From Nectonema munidae (Eukaryota > Nematomorpha > Nectonematoida > Nectonematidae), in NCBI GenBank assembly GCA_030549495.1, contig JAUIRK010000227.1:124001-188000 (forward strand): a stretch of DNA of 64,000 nucleotides, given 5' to 3'. The notes beneath the pieces were generated by a model that did no database searches, was not told where the DNA came from, and was given only the letters and a program-made list of their open reading frames with translations. Below, piece after piece: positions 46,889 through 58,215 of this stretch (positions are counted from its first letter, which is position 1; every line of letters begins with the position of its first letter). A program made the translations under genes and the position numbers.

Positions 46889-49800
46889 TTGTATTTCAAA
46901 TATGAATTCTTCTGATAATTATAATAATAATTATACACTTGATATTCTAACCTATCCCTATTTTAAAGATTCTTTCTTATATGATAATTTTTCCTCTTCT
47001 CTTTTTGCTGATGTTCCTCCCTTGAATGCTAACAACTTGAATATTATAAGTTTGAATGTTCAATGCCTTAATGCCAAGTTTGATTCACTTGAATGTTTTC
47101 TTTTTCATTTCAACTCAAGTAGCAAATCACCTCTCCATATTATTTGTATTCAAGAACTTTGGTTCAATAATAGTAATAATTCAAGTTTTTTTAATATCGA
47201 AGGATATAGTTTTTTATGTATTTCTTCCAAAGTATCTCTTCATGGAGGCTTAGGATTTTACATTCATAACTCAATCAAGCATAATGTTTTCACTCATAAT
47301 AGTGACTATAATAGTTTTGAGCTGTTTACCATAGCTATTCATCTTGATCATTCTACTTGCTTCCATATCACTAATATTTATCGTAGACCTTCATTAAATT
47401 CTGCTGTAATTGATTTGTTTTTTTCAGAATTTGATTCCTTTTTATCATGTCATCCTTTTGATATAAAATTTAGTATTCTAGTGGGCGACTTTAACTTTAA
47501 TTTATTTAAAATTGATTCTAATACCAATGTCCAAAACTTTATGAATCTTCTTCTATCAAATTCATTTAAACCGTTAATCACTAAGCTAACTCGTCCTGCC
47601 AGTGATTCTTTGCTTGATAACATTTTTGTACCATTTGATTTTTTACGGTGTGATGCTTTCAACTTACATCAGTATTTTTCTGATCATCTACCGATTCTTG
47701 CTTCGTTTAAGTTTTCTTCATCTAATAATAAATTTTTAACCAGAAAAAAATTTAATTCTATCGATTTCATAAAGAATATTGAGTCATTTAATTGGCGCGG
47801 TTTTCTTAGTCCTTACTTTGATGCTCCTGAATTGTACTTCAAAAGAATCTATGATCAACTTATACATTTTATAGATATTAACACTAAAATTCTGAAATTC
47901 AACAAATATTCACATCTATATTATAAAAATCCAATTAATGAGTGGATGAATATTCAACTCCTTAAATTAATAAAGAAAAGAAATTTAATTTTTAAAAAAC
48001 TTAAAAACAATCCAAGTTATACTTTGAAAAATGAATTTATTTTTTTAAGAAATAAGATTAAATATATGTCAAAGGAGTTGAAGAAAAAATTTTTTTTTCA
48101 CTAAGTTCTCTAATTCATCTAGCAACAAAATCTTTGGGTTAAAATTAATAAATGTGTTAAAAGTTCAAGCAAATCACCTCTTTCGTTAAAAATTGATAAA
48201 AATATAATTGATGATCCAAAAATCTTGTCCCAATACTTTAGTGAAAAGTTTTCTAATGACATGAAAATAAGTACACCTGATGATGAGTATTTGACTTATA
48301 TTCCTAAGTCTTCTTCTAATTTTCAATTTTCAAAAATTCCTTATAATGATCTTCTTATAGCCATTAGTGAATTAAGTACGAATAATTCAAGTGATATTTA
48401 CAATGTTTCTATTTATCATATAAAAATTGTTTTACATATACTTGGCCCTACTTATTAATAGGTTATAACTCGTGCTTAGAGCACTCTATTTTTCCTTCTG
48501 TCTTCAAGTTATCTAAAATTATCCCTGTATTTAAAAAAGGTAATAAGAATGACATAAATAATTATAGGCCAATTTCCATAATTCCTATCCTATCTAAAAT
48601 CCTAGAAAAATTATTATTTAAACAGTTGTATCATTATTTTAATAATAATAATATTATTCATAATTTCCAATTTGGCTTCCGTAAAAATCATAGTACTCAA
48701 TCATTACTCATCTGTTTCATTGATGACATTATCAATAATCTTGCTTCTGATAAAAGTGTGCTTTCTCTTTTTATTGATTTTAAAAAAGCATTTGACTCAG
48801 TTCCCCATGAAGTCCTATTGAATAAATTATCTGCCTATGGTATTGAAAAAATGTCTCTTTCTTTTTTCACTTCTTATTTTCATACAAGATACCAAAGTGT
48901 AATTGTTGAGGGTTTACTTTCTAATACCCAACCAATTCTTTCTGGCGTTCCTCAAGGTTCCATCTTGGGACCTCTTTTGTTTTTGATCTTTCTAAATGAT
49001 ATACCTCTTTCCAATATAAATTTGAAGTTTTTTATCTTTGCAGATGATTTAACTATCAATATCCCTTTTTCTTATGATATGTTTTTCAATAAAATTAATT
49101 AATTTAATCAAGAAGTTGATAAACTTTTTTTATGGTGCAAAGCTAACTGTATGTGTATTAATTTTGAAAAGTCTAAAGCAATGCTATTTGGGAATAGCAA
49201 GTGTTCTGAACTAATATCTACCAATTTGAAATTTGAGATTGTCCAATCTTTCAATCTTTTGGGTGTCGTAATAGACAATAAATTGAAATGGCAACAGCAT
49301 ATTTCGTATGTAAATAAATTATCTCGAGTCATTAGTATCATAAAAAGATTCAAAAACGTGTTTCCTACTAAAGTCAAGCTTTTACTTTATAATTCATTTT
49401 TTCTTCCTTATATTAACTACTGTCTAGTTATTTGGGGACATCAAAACATCTCCTCTTTGATTGTTTCTCAAAAAAATATGATAAGATCTGTATTCAACTC
49501 AAATTTTTTGACGCATACCTCTCCTTTATTTTATAAAGCAAACCTATTGAAAATTGTGATATGTACACCTATAATATATCTTTATTTATTTATAAATTCT
49601 TGAATGGTTACTTACCGGGCATTTTTGATGATTACGTTTCTTTCAATTACCAAAAACCTAACTTTTATTGCGTAATGCTAATAAAGCTATTCAACCTTTC
49701 TACAGTAAACAAATATATAAACAAACTATGAAATACAAAATTTCTTCAGTGTGGAATAACTTTCTGATTCACCATCTTAATAATAATATAAAAATTAGCT

Positions 49801-49901
49801 CTTTTAAAGTATATTTAAAAAAATTATTCATTAATACATACTTATCAAATTATTGTCCAGTTAATTGCTTTGCTTGTAAATATGTATATAATTTTAATTA
49901 A
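46872..49901 (+). pseudogene. LINE ORF2, endonuclease and reverse transcriptase
   Basis: ATG 46872 opens 410 codons of apurinic-type endonuclease: NIISLNVQCLNAKFDSLECF, HIICIQELWF, GGLGFYIHNSI, LTNIYRRP-like NIYRRPS, SILVGDFNFN and YFSDHLPILASF. Then comes reverse transcriptase: DINNYRPISIIPILSKILEK, FGFRKNHSTQSLL, LFIDFKKAFDSVPHEVLLNK, SGVPQGSILGPLLFLIFLND and FFIFADDLTIN with the FADD site. A C-terminal part ends YCPVNCFACKYVYNFN. Breaks: frame change near 48100, another between 48458 and 48476, a TAA at 49100-49102, and a frame change near 49600. Catalytic motifs are all kept. Confidence 0.88.
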
Positions 49902-50201
49902 TTCTTTAATTTGCTTTACTTTTCTAGTATTCCTTCCTAAGCATCATTGTACATTTAAATTATGTTGTATATGATATTTTCATAACTTTATTTCGTTTTT
50001 TTTTCTTTTACCTTTTTTTTTATATCGTTTATTTAGTTAGGATATCTCCTTAAGCGGCTTTATGGCCTTGCGAAATATCCTATCACATATCGTATTCTAT
50101 CTTTTGTTATATTCCATATCTATATTAGTTTTTATGTGTGTATGTAAACCTTGTTATCTTCACTCTATGGTAAATAAACTTCTTCTTCTTCTTCTTCTTC
50201 T

Positions 50202-50425
50202 TACCCCTGTGATTCTAGGTCCTGTAAAAGATCCTTGGTACCACTATGATTCTAGGTCCTCTCAAAGATCATTGAAACCCTCGTGATTCTAGGTCCTGTT
50301 AAAGATCATTTGCACCTCGGTTATTCTAGGTCATGTTAAAGATCATTGGTATTGTGAATCTAGATCCTGTTAAAGATCATTGGTACCAACGTGATTCTAG
50401 GTCCTATTAAGGATCATATTTTTAT
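50202..50425 (+). repeat. 37-bp minisatellite, right part
   Basis: About six units of CCTGTTAAAGATCATTGGTA plus CCCCCGTGATTCTAGGT with small changes; GATTCTAGGTCCT recurs at about 37-bp steps. Continues the array interrupted by LINE copy 1. Confidence 0.88.
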
Positions 50426-51365
50426 ATATAATACTGCGATGCGTTCAAAACTGTATACAATTATAAATATTCAAGAGAGTCTCTAATATCGAGACTAAGT
50501 TTAACGTTATCTACTAAAAAAGTTTTGGCTTTTAAATTTGATATGCTGTTCTTCCTATGGGTGGGTCACTCAACCAGTTTGAAAATGGTACCAAAGATGC
50601 AACTATCGATTTTAGGAAAAATGACGAATCTTTAAGATTCAACAAATTATATCACGTATATAACGAATATTTTTATTTTAACGTGGAAAATGTATTTATT
50701 TATTCAAATATTTTTTAACTATTTAGTTGCAAAAGCAGGTAAATATTTAATATTAATTTTAGAAACTTTTTTTAAATTTTAATCAAAAATACTTTAAGTT
50801 GTAGAAAGGCCAGTTAATTTTAAATTTACAACAATAAAAAATAAATTATAAAGTTTGTATAATTTATATGAATTAAACATTAGAATCTATACCTAGTTAA
50901 GACAGATATAATAGTTTAAAAGAGGTTTTGAAAGATGAAAACTCTACCATCTCCATTTGATCGATGATTGCAGTTCGACTTAAGGTATATGATGCTTCCT
51001 CCCGCTAAAATTGTCAAACTTCTGCAAGCATTAATCCGAAGACTTATTCAAGCTACTCAGAAACGCGATTGATCGTGGTAATACTATAGTGAAAATTTAT
51101 AACAGCAGTTGAATTACTTTCAAATAATTTTGTGCTAGCTAGAGACACAGATTTATTTACACATCACAATGCAAGATTAAACAGAACAAAGATTACAGCA
51201 AAAACATGAATATATAATAATAGAGGCAGCATATAACATTTTTACTTACTTGTAGAAATTTATTTTATAAGTGTAGTCTATGCCTCTTTCAAATTAATAT
51301 CAACTCTTCAAAACACACAGATGCTAACTATCTTTAGAGTATGCTTTCTTAAAATTAATATCATC
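50426..51365. other. AT-rich stretch, no feature recognised
   Basis: No coding signal or terminal repeat found between the minisatellite and the Tigger element. Confidence 0.3.
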
Positions 51366-51539
51366 TACAGTAAAACCCCTCTTAAAGAACGCCCCTAAAT
51401 AAGGAACACCTCGCTTTAAGGAATAGTTTTTAAAAGTCCTTAATTATTCCTATCTTTTAACATTGATGAGAGCCCCTCCTAGACACCTTTCTTCTATGAA
51501 CAAGGAACACTTTTCCAAGTCCCAGGTGGCACTTTTTTA

Positions 51540-52870
51540 TTGTTTTGAAACTCCCATAAGGAACACACTATATATAGTTTTATCTTATTCACAATATTAC
51601 TATCTTTACTAATAAATACGCAAGCATATCCTCCTTTGATATTATTCTTTTTCAATGTTTTGCTTCTCACTAAGGAACATATAATCAATCATTCACAATA
51701 TACTGTCTTTACTCATAAATACGCAAACATATCTCTCTTTAGTATTGGGAGTCATACACATATGACGTCCCCATAAAAAATTAAAACTTGCCTCCCCCCT
51801 CCCCCCTTGTCTAAGTACATCTAAAAATCAATACCCCCCCCCTCAGTCGGACGTCCTTTTTAGCTTTACCCCCCCCCCCCCCATCTGACCCTTCGTATTA
51901 ATGATAATCTCTTTTTTCCTATATTTAGATATGAAAAAAAGGAGACTTGATATTTTTATTTTTTTATTTAAAATTCATCATCATCTTTAGCTTCTATAAA
52001 AGAACTGTTCATAAGCAAATCAAAAATGCTAAAAATTGGGCAATCATCTTCTTCATCGTCTACACTACCCGAAATTTCTTCATCTTCATTTATACTATTT
52101 GCATTTATACTTTTTTTATACTTATTTATTCTATTTGTGCTTTTGTATATTGCGTTTGTTTTTTGAGATTGGGAAAAGCAGTTTTGTAAACTTCCAGTAG
52201 CTTTTTATGCCGTTTCTCGTTACCATTTTCACAAATATATTTAAAAATATTTTTTAATTAATCTGAAATAGAGCCAAATTAGAAATTAAAAACACGCATT
52301 CTTAATGTATGATTTGAGATAACTTCAAATTTTCATTAAAAGTTTAAAAAAAAGTTTAAATATTGTAGAGTTAAAAGTAAAATAAACTTACAAAAAAAAG
52401 ATACTCAAACAAGAAGATAAACTATAAAGGAAAGTATTATAAACTATGAAGCTAAGCCATACATCATAAAAAAAATGAGAAAAAACAGGAGTTTTTTTAA
52501 TATAAAGAATTTTTTTTATCGAATATTGATAAAAAAAACGCTAAAAAAATCTCTTGAAGAAATTGTGGATTATGCCCTGAATAATATAAAATATCATATC
52601 ATGAAAAACACTTATTAATATGGAAATATCAAAAAAGACGATGTTCGGATAATAACTCCCCCCCCCCCCCCCCACCATCACGAAGAATTTAAAATTTGTG
52701 TGCCCCCCCCCTCCCCGCCTTTTTGAGACGTCATATATGTATGACCCCTTGTTTAATTTCTTCATTTTTTGTGCTTCTCATTAATTCTCATTATAAGCAA
52801 TACACAATATTTTATCATCAATCATAATTACTTTACTCATGCGCTAGCATATTTACTCTAGTATTGTTTA
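51540..52870 (+). repeat. Three ~110-bp direct repeats in Tigger 1 leader
   Basis: Copies start near 51590, 51690 and 52800 (the last two separated by the inserted 1-kb element). Each has CACAATAT, a CTTTACT(A/C)AT...ACGCAA/CGCTAG...CATAT line, an AGTATT/GATATT and a TGCTTCTCA(C/T)TAA line. They show the Tigger leader was tandemly duplicated before the 1-kb insertion. Confidence 0.55.
51747..52748. mobile_element. 1-kb element with poly-C subterminal tracts
   Basis: The left end GGGAGTCATACACATATGAC and the inverted right end GGGGTCATACATATATGACG match well for about 25 bp. The flanks suggest a very short duplication (TT or TTG). Long C runs lie inside both ends (51779-51882 and 52658-52716). 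On the minus strand, 52205-51965 gives EKRHKKLLEVYKTAFPNLKK and, in another frame, an acidic end ISGSVDDEEDDCPIFSIFDL closing with a stop. This may be what remains of an N-terminal protein of the parent element. Superfamily not identified. Confidence 0.6.
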
Positions 52871-52886
52871 CCTTTCCACTTTCAAG

Positions 52887-54207
52887 ATGCCTAAATCACG
52901 TAAAACGTTTGATTTACCTAAAAAGTTAAAGGTTCTTAATGAAAGTAAAACTTAATGAAAGCAAAATTTGGCATATCAGTTGGTGTTATCAACAGAATTG
53001 TAAAAAACAAAAATAGAGTGTTTTGGCTGATGACAATTTCAATCTTTCAGCAAAAAGTTTGAAGACATCAAACTCAAATGCTAATGCCCAACCGTATTTC
53101 GCAGTGGTTTATTGCCGCAAGAGCCAAGAATATTTCAATTTCTGACCCCAATTTGCAAGATAAAGCCTTGTTAATAGCTAAATAATTGGGTTTTAATGAT
53201 TTCAAAGCGTCAAATGCATGCCTTGATAGATTCGGTACAAAAACATTAACTTCAAAGTGCTAAGTGGTGAAAGTGCGGGTGTGGACGAGAACATTGTGTC
53301 CACATGGAAACAAATAATTGACTCCCTTACTGATGAGTAGAGTGCTGATATTTTTAATTGCGATGAGACAGGCTTGTTTTACAATGCTTTACCTAAAAAG
53401 TCTCTTGTAGAGAAGGGAGAAACTAGTCATGGGACAAAACTTCACAAGGAACGTTTGACAGTTCTTCTTGATGCAAACATGTCAGGAATGGAGAAATTAA
53501 AGCCACTGTTTATTGGCTATTCCAAAAAACCAAAATGTTTCAGAAATATCAAAGACTATGCAACTTTGCCTGTAAATTGGCGTAAAAGCAGAAAGGCCTG
53601 GATGAATGCCCAGTTGTTTGTGGAATGCCTTAAAGACCTAAGGAAAAGTATGAAAAGGAAGAAGAGAAAGATAGATAATGCCCAAGTCATTATAACATCC
53701 AACTACCTTAGTTGAAGTAAAGTTTTTTCCAACAAAATGTACTTCAGAGTTAAAACCCATGGATCAGGACTGTCATGTGTGGCTATCGAAAGAGGCTACT
53801 GAGACATCAGATTGCCAAAATTTCCACCGCTAACACTTGTCAAGAGGTTGTAAATGGAATAAATATTATGGATGCTATTCAGTAGATAGCTCAAACTTGG
53901 GCAGATGTTACACAGGAAACGATACAAAAGTGTTTCACAAGATGTAGCTTAAAATTTTTTGAAGGATTCGAAGACCAGAAAAAAAAAACTTTGGTGAAGA
54001 ACTCAAGCCTCTAATTTATAAACCTCTTACACTTGCTTGAAACTGAAAGATGTTCTGCTGAAGAATATGTTGATGTAGAGAAAAATTTTCAAGTTCGCCC
54101 TGCAACAAATGATGAAGTGATAAAAGCATTGGCAGTATTGAAACGTTTCAGATACTTTAACTCAAATGCAATTGACACAAAGTCCAACACAGACAATCAT
54201 AAATAAA
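52887..54207 (+). pseudogene. Tigger 1 transposase relic
   Basis: ATG 52887 opens MPKSRKTFDLPKKLKVLNES, the start of the CENP-B-like DNA-binding domain. Later pieces are ARAKNISISDPNLQDKALLI and GFNDFKASNACLDRF from the second HTH, then ADIFNCDETGLFYNALPKKS with the first catalytic Asp. Next come ERLTVLLDANMSGMEKLKPL and RKAWMNAQLFVECLKDL (open at 53374-53715), followed by IDNAQVI with the second Asp. C-terminal fragments with AQTWADVTQETIQKCF run to about 54207. Several stops and frame changes. Confidence 0.82.
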
Positions 54208-54440
54208 ATTATCACAGAAAAAAGCTCAAAAGAAAATAGACTTGCATAAAAGACTATTTTATGCATCATGTACATGATTGATATTGAATAATACTGATTA
54301 GGAATAAATACATATTTTAATAAATTGTTTTTATCATTGAAATTGTGTTCATTATTCCATACAACTTGCTCAGTCAGTCTTAAAATTCACGCCTCCTCAT
54401 TAAGGAACACCCCTCATGAAGGACCTTTTTAGCAAAGTTC

Positions 54441-55470
54441 CAAAAGGCATGCATAAAAATGCTTCTATAGTTCTAGCCATTAAGTGGTTATGTATATAAA
54501 TAGCATAACATAAAGATTTAATATTTTGTAAAAATTTCAGTCAAAACAAAATAAAAAGTATTGTGTAACTTTATTGTCAAAAACAGAACTTTTCATGATA
54601 CCTAAGTACTCAAACTCTATAAACAATCAATTTACACGGCCTTTTCATCTTCTCAAAGCATCAAAAAGACAACCTTAAATTCTTATCAAAATTTAATTTG
54701 CAATCTAGGTACTATTGGAAAGTATAAATAGAGCTTCATTTTGACGTTTCCTTGAGAAACAAAGCTATGAAAAAAAGAAAAAATTATAGCTTAAATCGTT
54801 TGCACAAACCCTAAGGTTCTTTAAATTTAAACTTATTCAAAATAATAATTATAATTTCAAAGTTATTTTTTAGAATTTATCTTAATGTGATACCTACGAA
54901 TCTTGTTAAAAAGTCGAAAATCGAAATTTGGAGTTTCATGAAAGTTTAAGTTATATTTTAAGTAATATTAATAAGCTTATTTAGAGCTTTAATTTGACAT
55001 GTCACTTGTCTAAGACGGCGAAGAAACAAAAAAGTTATAAACGAAAATAACAAAATAAAAAGCAAAAAGCTAAAATTCAATAGTAAGCAGAACTCGTTAT
55101 AGACCAAAGACTGTTCATGCATGTGATTTTGCAACTGCATCACTATTTTTCGCTAGTGCGTTTACGTATCGTGTGTACTTGTTATTTAAATAGCCGAGCG
55201 CTTCTTTGATAAAGGCAAAGTATAGGGCCAACGGATCTAAAGGTCCAAAAAGTTCTGACGAGTAGTGGCATTTTGTATACACGCCTCAATCTTTTGTTTT
55301 GCGTTAATTACTCCAAAACTAAGAAAAATTTCGAACAAATTTGAAGACATGAAATATACACAACTTTAGTAAGCTATCTATGGAAAATGTTTAAAATTTC
55401 GTTTTGTAGTTTTTTTGCAAATCGCCTCCTATGTAAGTGGTACTCTCAAAGAACTCTATATATGTATATT
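54441..55470. other. AT-rich stretch, no feature recognised
   Basis: No gene or element boundary recognised between the two Tigger elements. Confidence 0.3.
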
Positions 55471-55491
55471 ATGTAAATCAGATCTCGTTAA

Positions 55492-55623
55492 CCCATTTAA
55501 GACCAAGTAAAGCAGACGATATCTAAAAAAAAACGCAGACGATTTATATTCAAAGTCATTGAAAAAAGCAGACGAAGATGAAATTACTTATGTTCCAAAA
55601 TAGGAACATTGGTCCTAAATGGG
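55492..55623. mobile_element. TTAA-type MITE, 132 bp
   Basis: Flanked by TTAA at 55488-55491 and 55624-55627. The ends are CCCATTTAAGACCAA and, inverted, CCCATTTAGGACCAA. It contains GCAGACGATATCT and AACGCAGACGATTTA, shared with the MITEs at 34.6 and 57.7 kb. It is cleanly inserted at a TTAA inside the Tigger 2 terminal sequence (CTCGTTAATCCG). Confidence 0.85.
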
Positions 55624-55994
55624 TTAATCCGACATCGTTGGTTCCTAAGTTCTTTCTATCGGATTACGAAATGTCGGATTAATCACGTTTGTTGTAGTGT
55701 AACTTAACATTTATATAGAAACACTCAGCTCAAGCATAACTATTTACATACTTGTCAAACAGAGTGTAAAAAGTATAAAAAAATTTATTTTAAAAATATC
55801 GTTCAAGCTTTTGCAAAAAAAATTTTAATAGAAGTTTGCTTCGAACTTTCAATTGATTTTTGTTCTAAATCATAGTATAAACCATTATATTCTGATGATG
55901 ACGAAAATGTAGTTTCGGGTTGAACTCAATGAAATTCAAAACAGTTGAAAGTGCTTTTCTAGCTTCAACTAAAGTAGTTGTAGGTTTATATTCG

Positions 55995-56386
55995 TCATTT
56001 TCGTCGTCTTTCATTTTTGTCACTTTCTACTTCAGAAGATGAAACCAAAGTGATGATTTGTTGCTCAGTTAACATCTCAGCTGTTTCAATGTTAGCATCA
56101 ACATTTGTATAAGCGCTTGCTGACATTACTTCCTCAAACTCCGGTTCGAGGCGAATGAGTAATTCTTGCAACTCACAAAAATTTGTGTTTTCTGTATCTC
56201 TATGTACATCAACAAGTGTGACATTCATTGTATGGTCAGATTTAACAAGAATGCCTCTATGTCTCCAAGAATTCACGATTGTAGTCTGTTCAACCAAACC
56301 CCAGGCATTATACACCATACGAAGTGCTTGCCTTAAGTTTACTTACAAATCTTCTTTATCATCAATACATTGGATGAAATGGCGTG
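55995..56386 (-). pseudogene. Tigger 2 transposase, C-terminal part
   Basis: The minus strand reads LIARHFIQCIDDKEDL, a TAA, then VNLRQALRMVYNAWGLVEQT, TIVNSWRHRGILVKSDHT and an acidic tail to about 55995. The RHFIQCID...AWxxVxxTTIxNSWRHxGI pattern is the end of the Tigger DDE region, including the last helix. It joins FKLHYHKLI at 60.01 kb across R1. Confidence 0.78.
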
Positions 56387-56662
56387 CAATTAATCGTAGA
56401 CGGAGATTCTCTGAAGTCCGAAAATCTGTGAAGTAAGTTCTTTGTGCATAAGTCGCCTTCTCTCTCTCTAGCTGGCCTATCTTCCCTTGTGTTACAATTT
56501 CTCTGTCACTTTTCTCACTCCCCAAAGTATAATCTACGCCAATATCACAACGCCAGGAAACAATTTATAAAAGAGATGAGGAAGTTTAAAGCTTCATAGC
56601 TCAAAGTGAATCTTCACTCACTAAAGTGTAACCGTTCTTATGAAGAAAAAATAGACTTTAAC

Positions 56663-56690
56663 CAGGGGTGTGCAAACTTTTTCAACGGCG
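56663..56690 (+). other. Orphan hAT-like terminus inside R1
   Basis: CAGGGGTGTGCAAACTTTTT looks like a hAT end and is close to the end at 22464 (CAGGGTTGTCCAAACTT). No partner end was found in R1, so this may be a solo fragment or chance. Confidence 0.35.
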
Positions 56691-56865
56691 AGTACAATTC
56701 TAAAAAATATATGAGTATCTGGGCCATTTACTCAAAGTAAGTACATCTTGATTCTCCTGGTTTAAGTAACATAAATTAATTATTTGAAAAACATTAAAAA
56801 ATCATTATTATTATTATTATTATTATTAAGAAAAGATACACAATCGAAAGATTAATATAAAACAG

Positions 56866-57406
56866 ATGAAGAATAACGACCACAATTTTAGTAGCAAGTT
56901 GCGATTGGGGGACAACCACCCCGCATGACCCTTTTGAAGGACCACCACCCCAAATAGTTTTCCAATAATATTATACAGAATATACCACTCAAGCAAAATT
57001 AAAAAAATTTATTTAGTAAAAACTAAAATATTATAATTTTGATTTAGTAAAGGCAAAATAAAATCTTGAAAATTCATTTTGTGAGAAGAATTGAAAAAAT
57101 AAACAATAAGTATACATCTATAATATTATATAGCTGACTTGCAAAACAGGATATTGTTTCAAGATTATACAGTGTTATAAGATTAAATATATATTAGTGA
57201 TTATATATATTATGTTTTCAGGAAATCAGTATCAGTGTAATCCGATTAAAAACAATTTGTTTAGTATACGCTCGATTTAATTATACAATACACATTTCAA
57301 AGTTTAAATAAATATAAAATTCAACTGAAGAATAGCCACCCTAAAATCTCTCTTCTGAAGAATAGCCACCCCAAAATTGTTGGGTTGGTTGTTCTTCATA
57401 TGATCC
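56866..57406. mobile_element. Merlin-derived MITE, 541 bp
   Basis: Flanked by TAAAACAG (56858-56865) and CAAAACAG (57407-57414). The right end is the complement of GGATCATATGAAGAACAACC, the same as the Merlin at 4497. The left end lacks the first seven bases (ATGAAGAATAACGACC). Terminal and subterminal parts match 4520-4680 and 5545-5923, for example TTGCAAAACAGGATATTGTT, while the transposase region is deleted. Confidence 0.82.
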
Positions 57407-57667
57407 CAAAACAGTTGAAACATTAAGGTAAACAGTCAACAAAAAACAGAAATGTCCGCTTACTCGGGAGCAATTAAAAAAATGGTCATCAATCTCAGAG
57501 CCGATGTTAGGAATTGCGGGGCGCAATTATAATTATGATAGAGGGGCCCCAACTCTACATAGTAAAATTTATCGGTGTTTATATTTAATATAAAAAAACA
57601 GGAAAAAAGACATCAAAAAATTTTTAAGCCATTATGGATACTTTCATTGCTTTACTTTTAACATTAA

Positions 57668-57796
57668 CCCGTTAACGCCCGATGCTGACTATAGTCGACT
57701 TTACAAAAATAAAATCGTCTGCGTTTATCAAAGCTCTTTAATACAAATCTTCTGCTTTACATTAGATATCGTCTGATTATTCTGGTCGTCAACGGG
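57668..57796. mobile_element. TTAA-type MITE, copy 2
   Basis: TTAA at 57664-57667, then CCCGTTAACGCCCGATGCTG. The right end GTCAACGGG is followed by GAGG rather than TTAA. It is close to 34606-34713 along its whole length. Confidence 0.7.
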
Positions 57797-58215
57797 GAGG
57801 GGCAAACTAGGCAATTACATATACTCTTTTAGAAAAAGATTCTTTTTGTTTTTTTATTAGCAATATCTTTCAAAATATTTTTCGAGATATAATTCTAAAA
57901 TGTAGTTTATTAATTTTTAAAAACCTCTTTCAAAAACCTTCTAAGACAAGTAATAAAAACTAAATTTTAGAACATGAATTTATAGATTTTGGTTGGCTGT
58001 CTGTAAATATTAATATTTTCATGTGATTTTAAAATTTTAGAGAAAAAATTTCTTTTTTGAAATTTGAAGCTGTATAAAATTTAAATGTATAAACTTATAG
58101 TAAAAATGGAGAATATTCTTATCGCAGCACTAATGCAATAAGTGAGGAGAGCGAGAATGATTGTGGGAAAATCCACACATGTGAAAATAATAGTACAACT
58201 TATGTGCTAATAAAA
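57797..58215. other. Interior of R1, non-coding
   Basis: AT-rich interior of R1. From about 58105 it matches 4345-4490 (GAGAATATTCTTATCGCAGC and AATCCACACATGTGAAAATA). No coding signal. Confidence 0.45.

Larger units (their letters stand above)
45770..50201 (+). mobile_element. LINE copy 1, full length
   Basis: A 4.43-kb Jockey/CR1-like non-LTR retrotransposon with 5' leader, ORF1, ORF2 and a 3' UTR ending in TAAATAAACTTCTTCTTCTT and more CTT repeats. The minisatellite is interrupted at TACCCC, which occurs at both edges (45764-45769 and 50202-50207) as a 6-bp duplication. The 3' UTR holds GATATCTCCTTAAGCGGCTT, shared in part with the tails at 30.76 and 39.85 kb. A few lesions only, so it is the youngest LINE here. 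Confidence 0.9.
51368..54440 (+). mobile_element. Tigger/pogo transposon 1
   Basis: It begins at TA (51366-51367) with CAGTAAAACCCCTCTTAAAG, a typical Tigger end, followed by AACGCCCCTAAATAAGGAAC. Near 54389-54430 the related phrase CATTAAGGAACACCCCTC occurs in direct rather than inverted orientation. No true inverted right end was found, so the right limit is approximate. The 5' region is unusually long and repetitive and contains a further insertion at 51747-52748. A decayed transposase gene lies at 52887-54207. Confidence 0.75.

Noticed and set aside
13797-50201. Reverse transcriptase regions as LTR or retrovirus-like elements
   Set aside because: They are joined to an apurinic-type endonuclease upstream, lack integrase, protease and long terminal repeats, and end in CTT or AATAAA tails, so they are LINEs.
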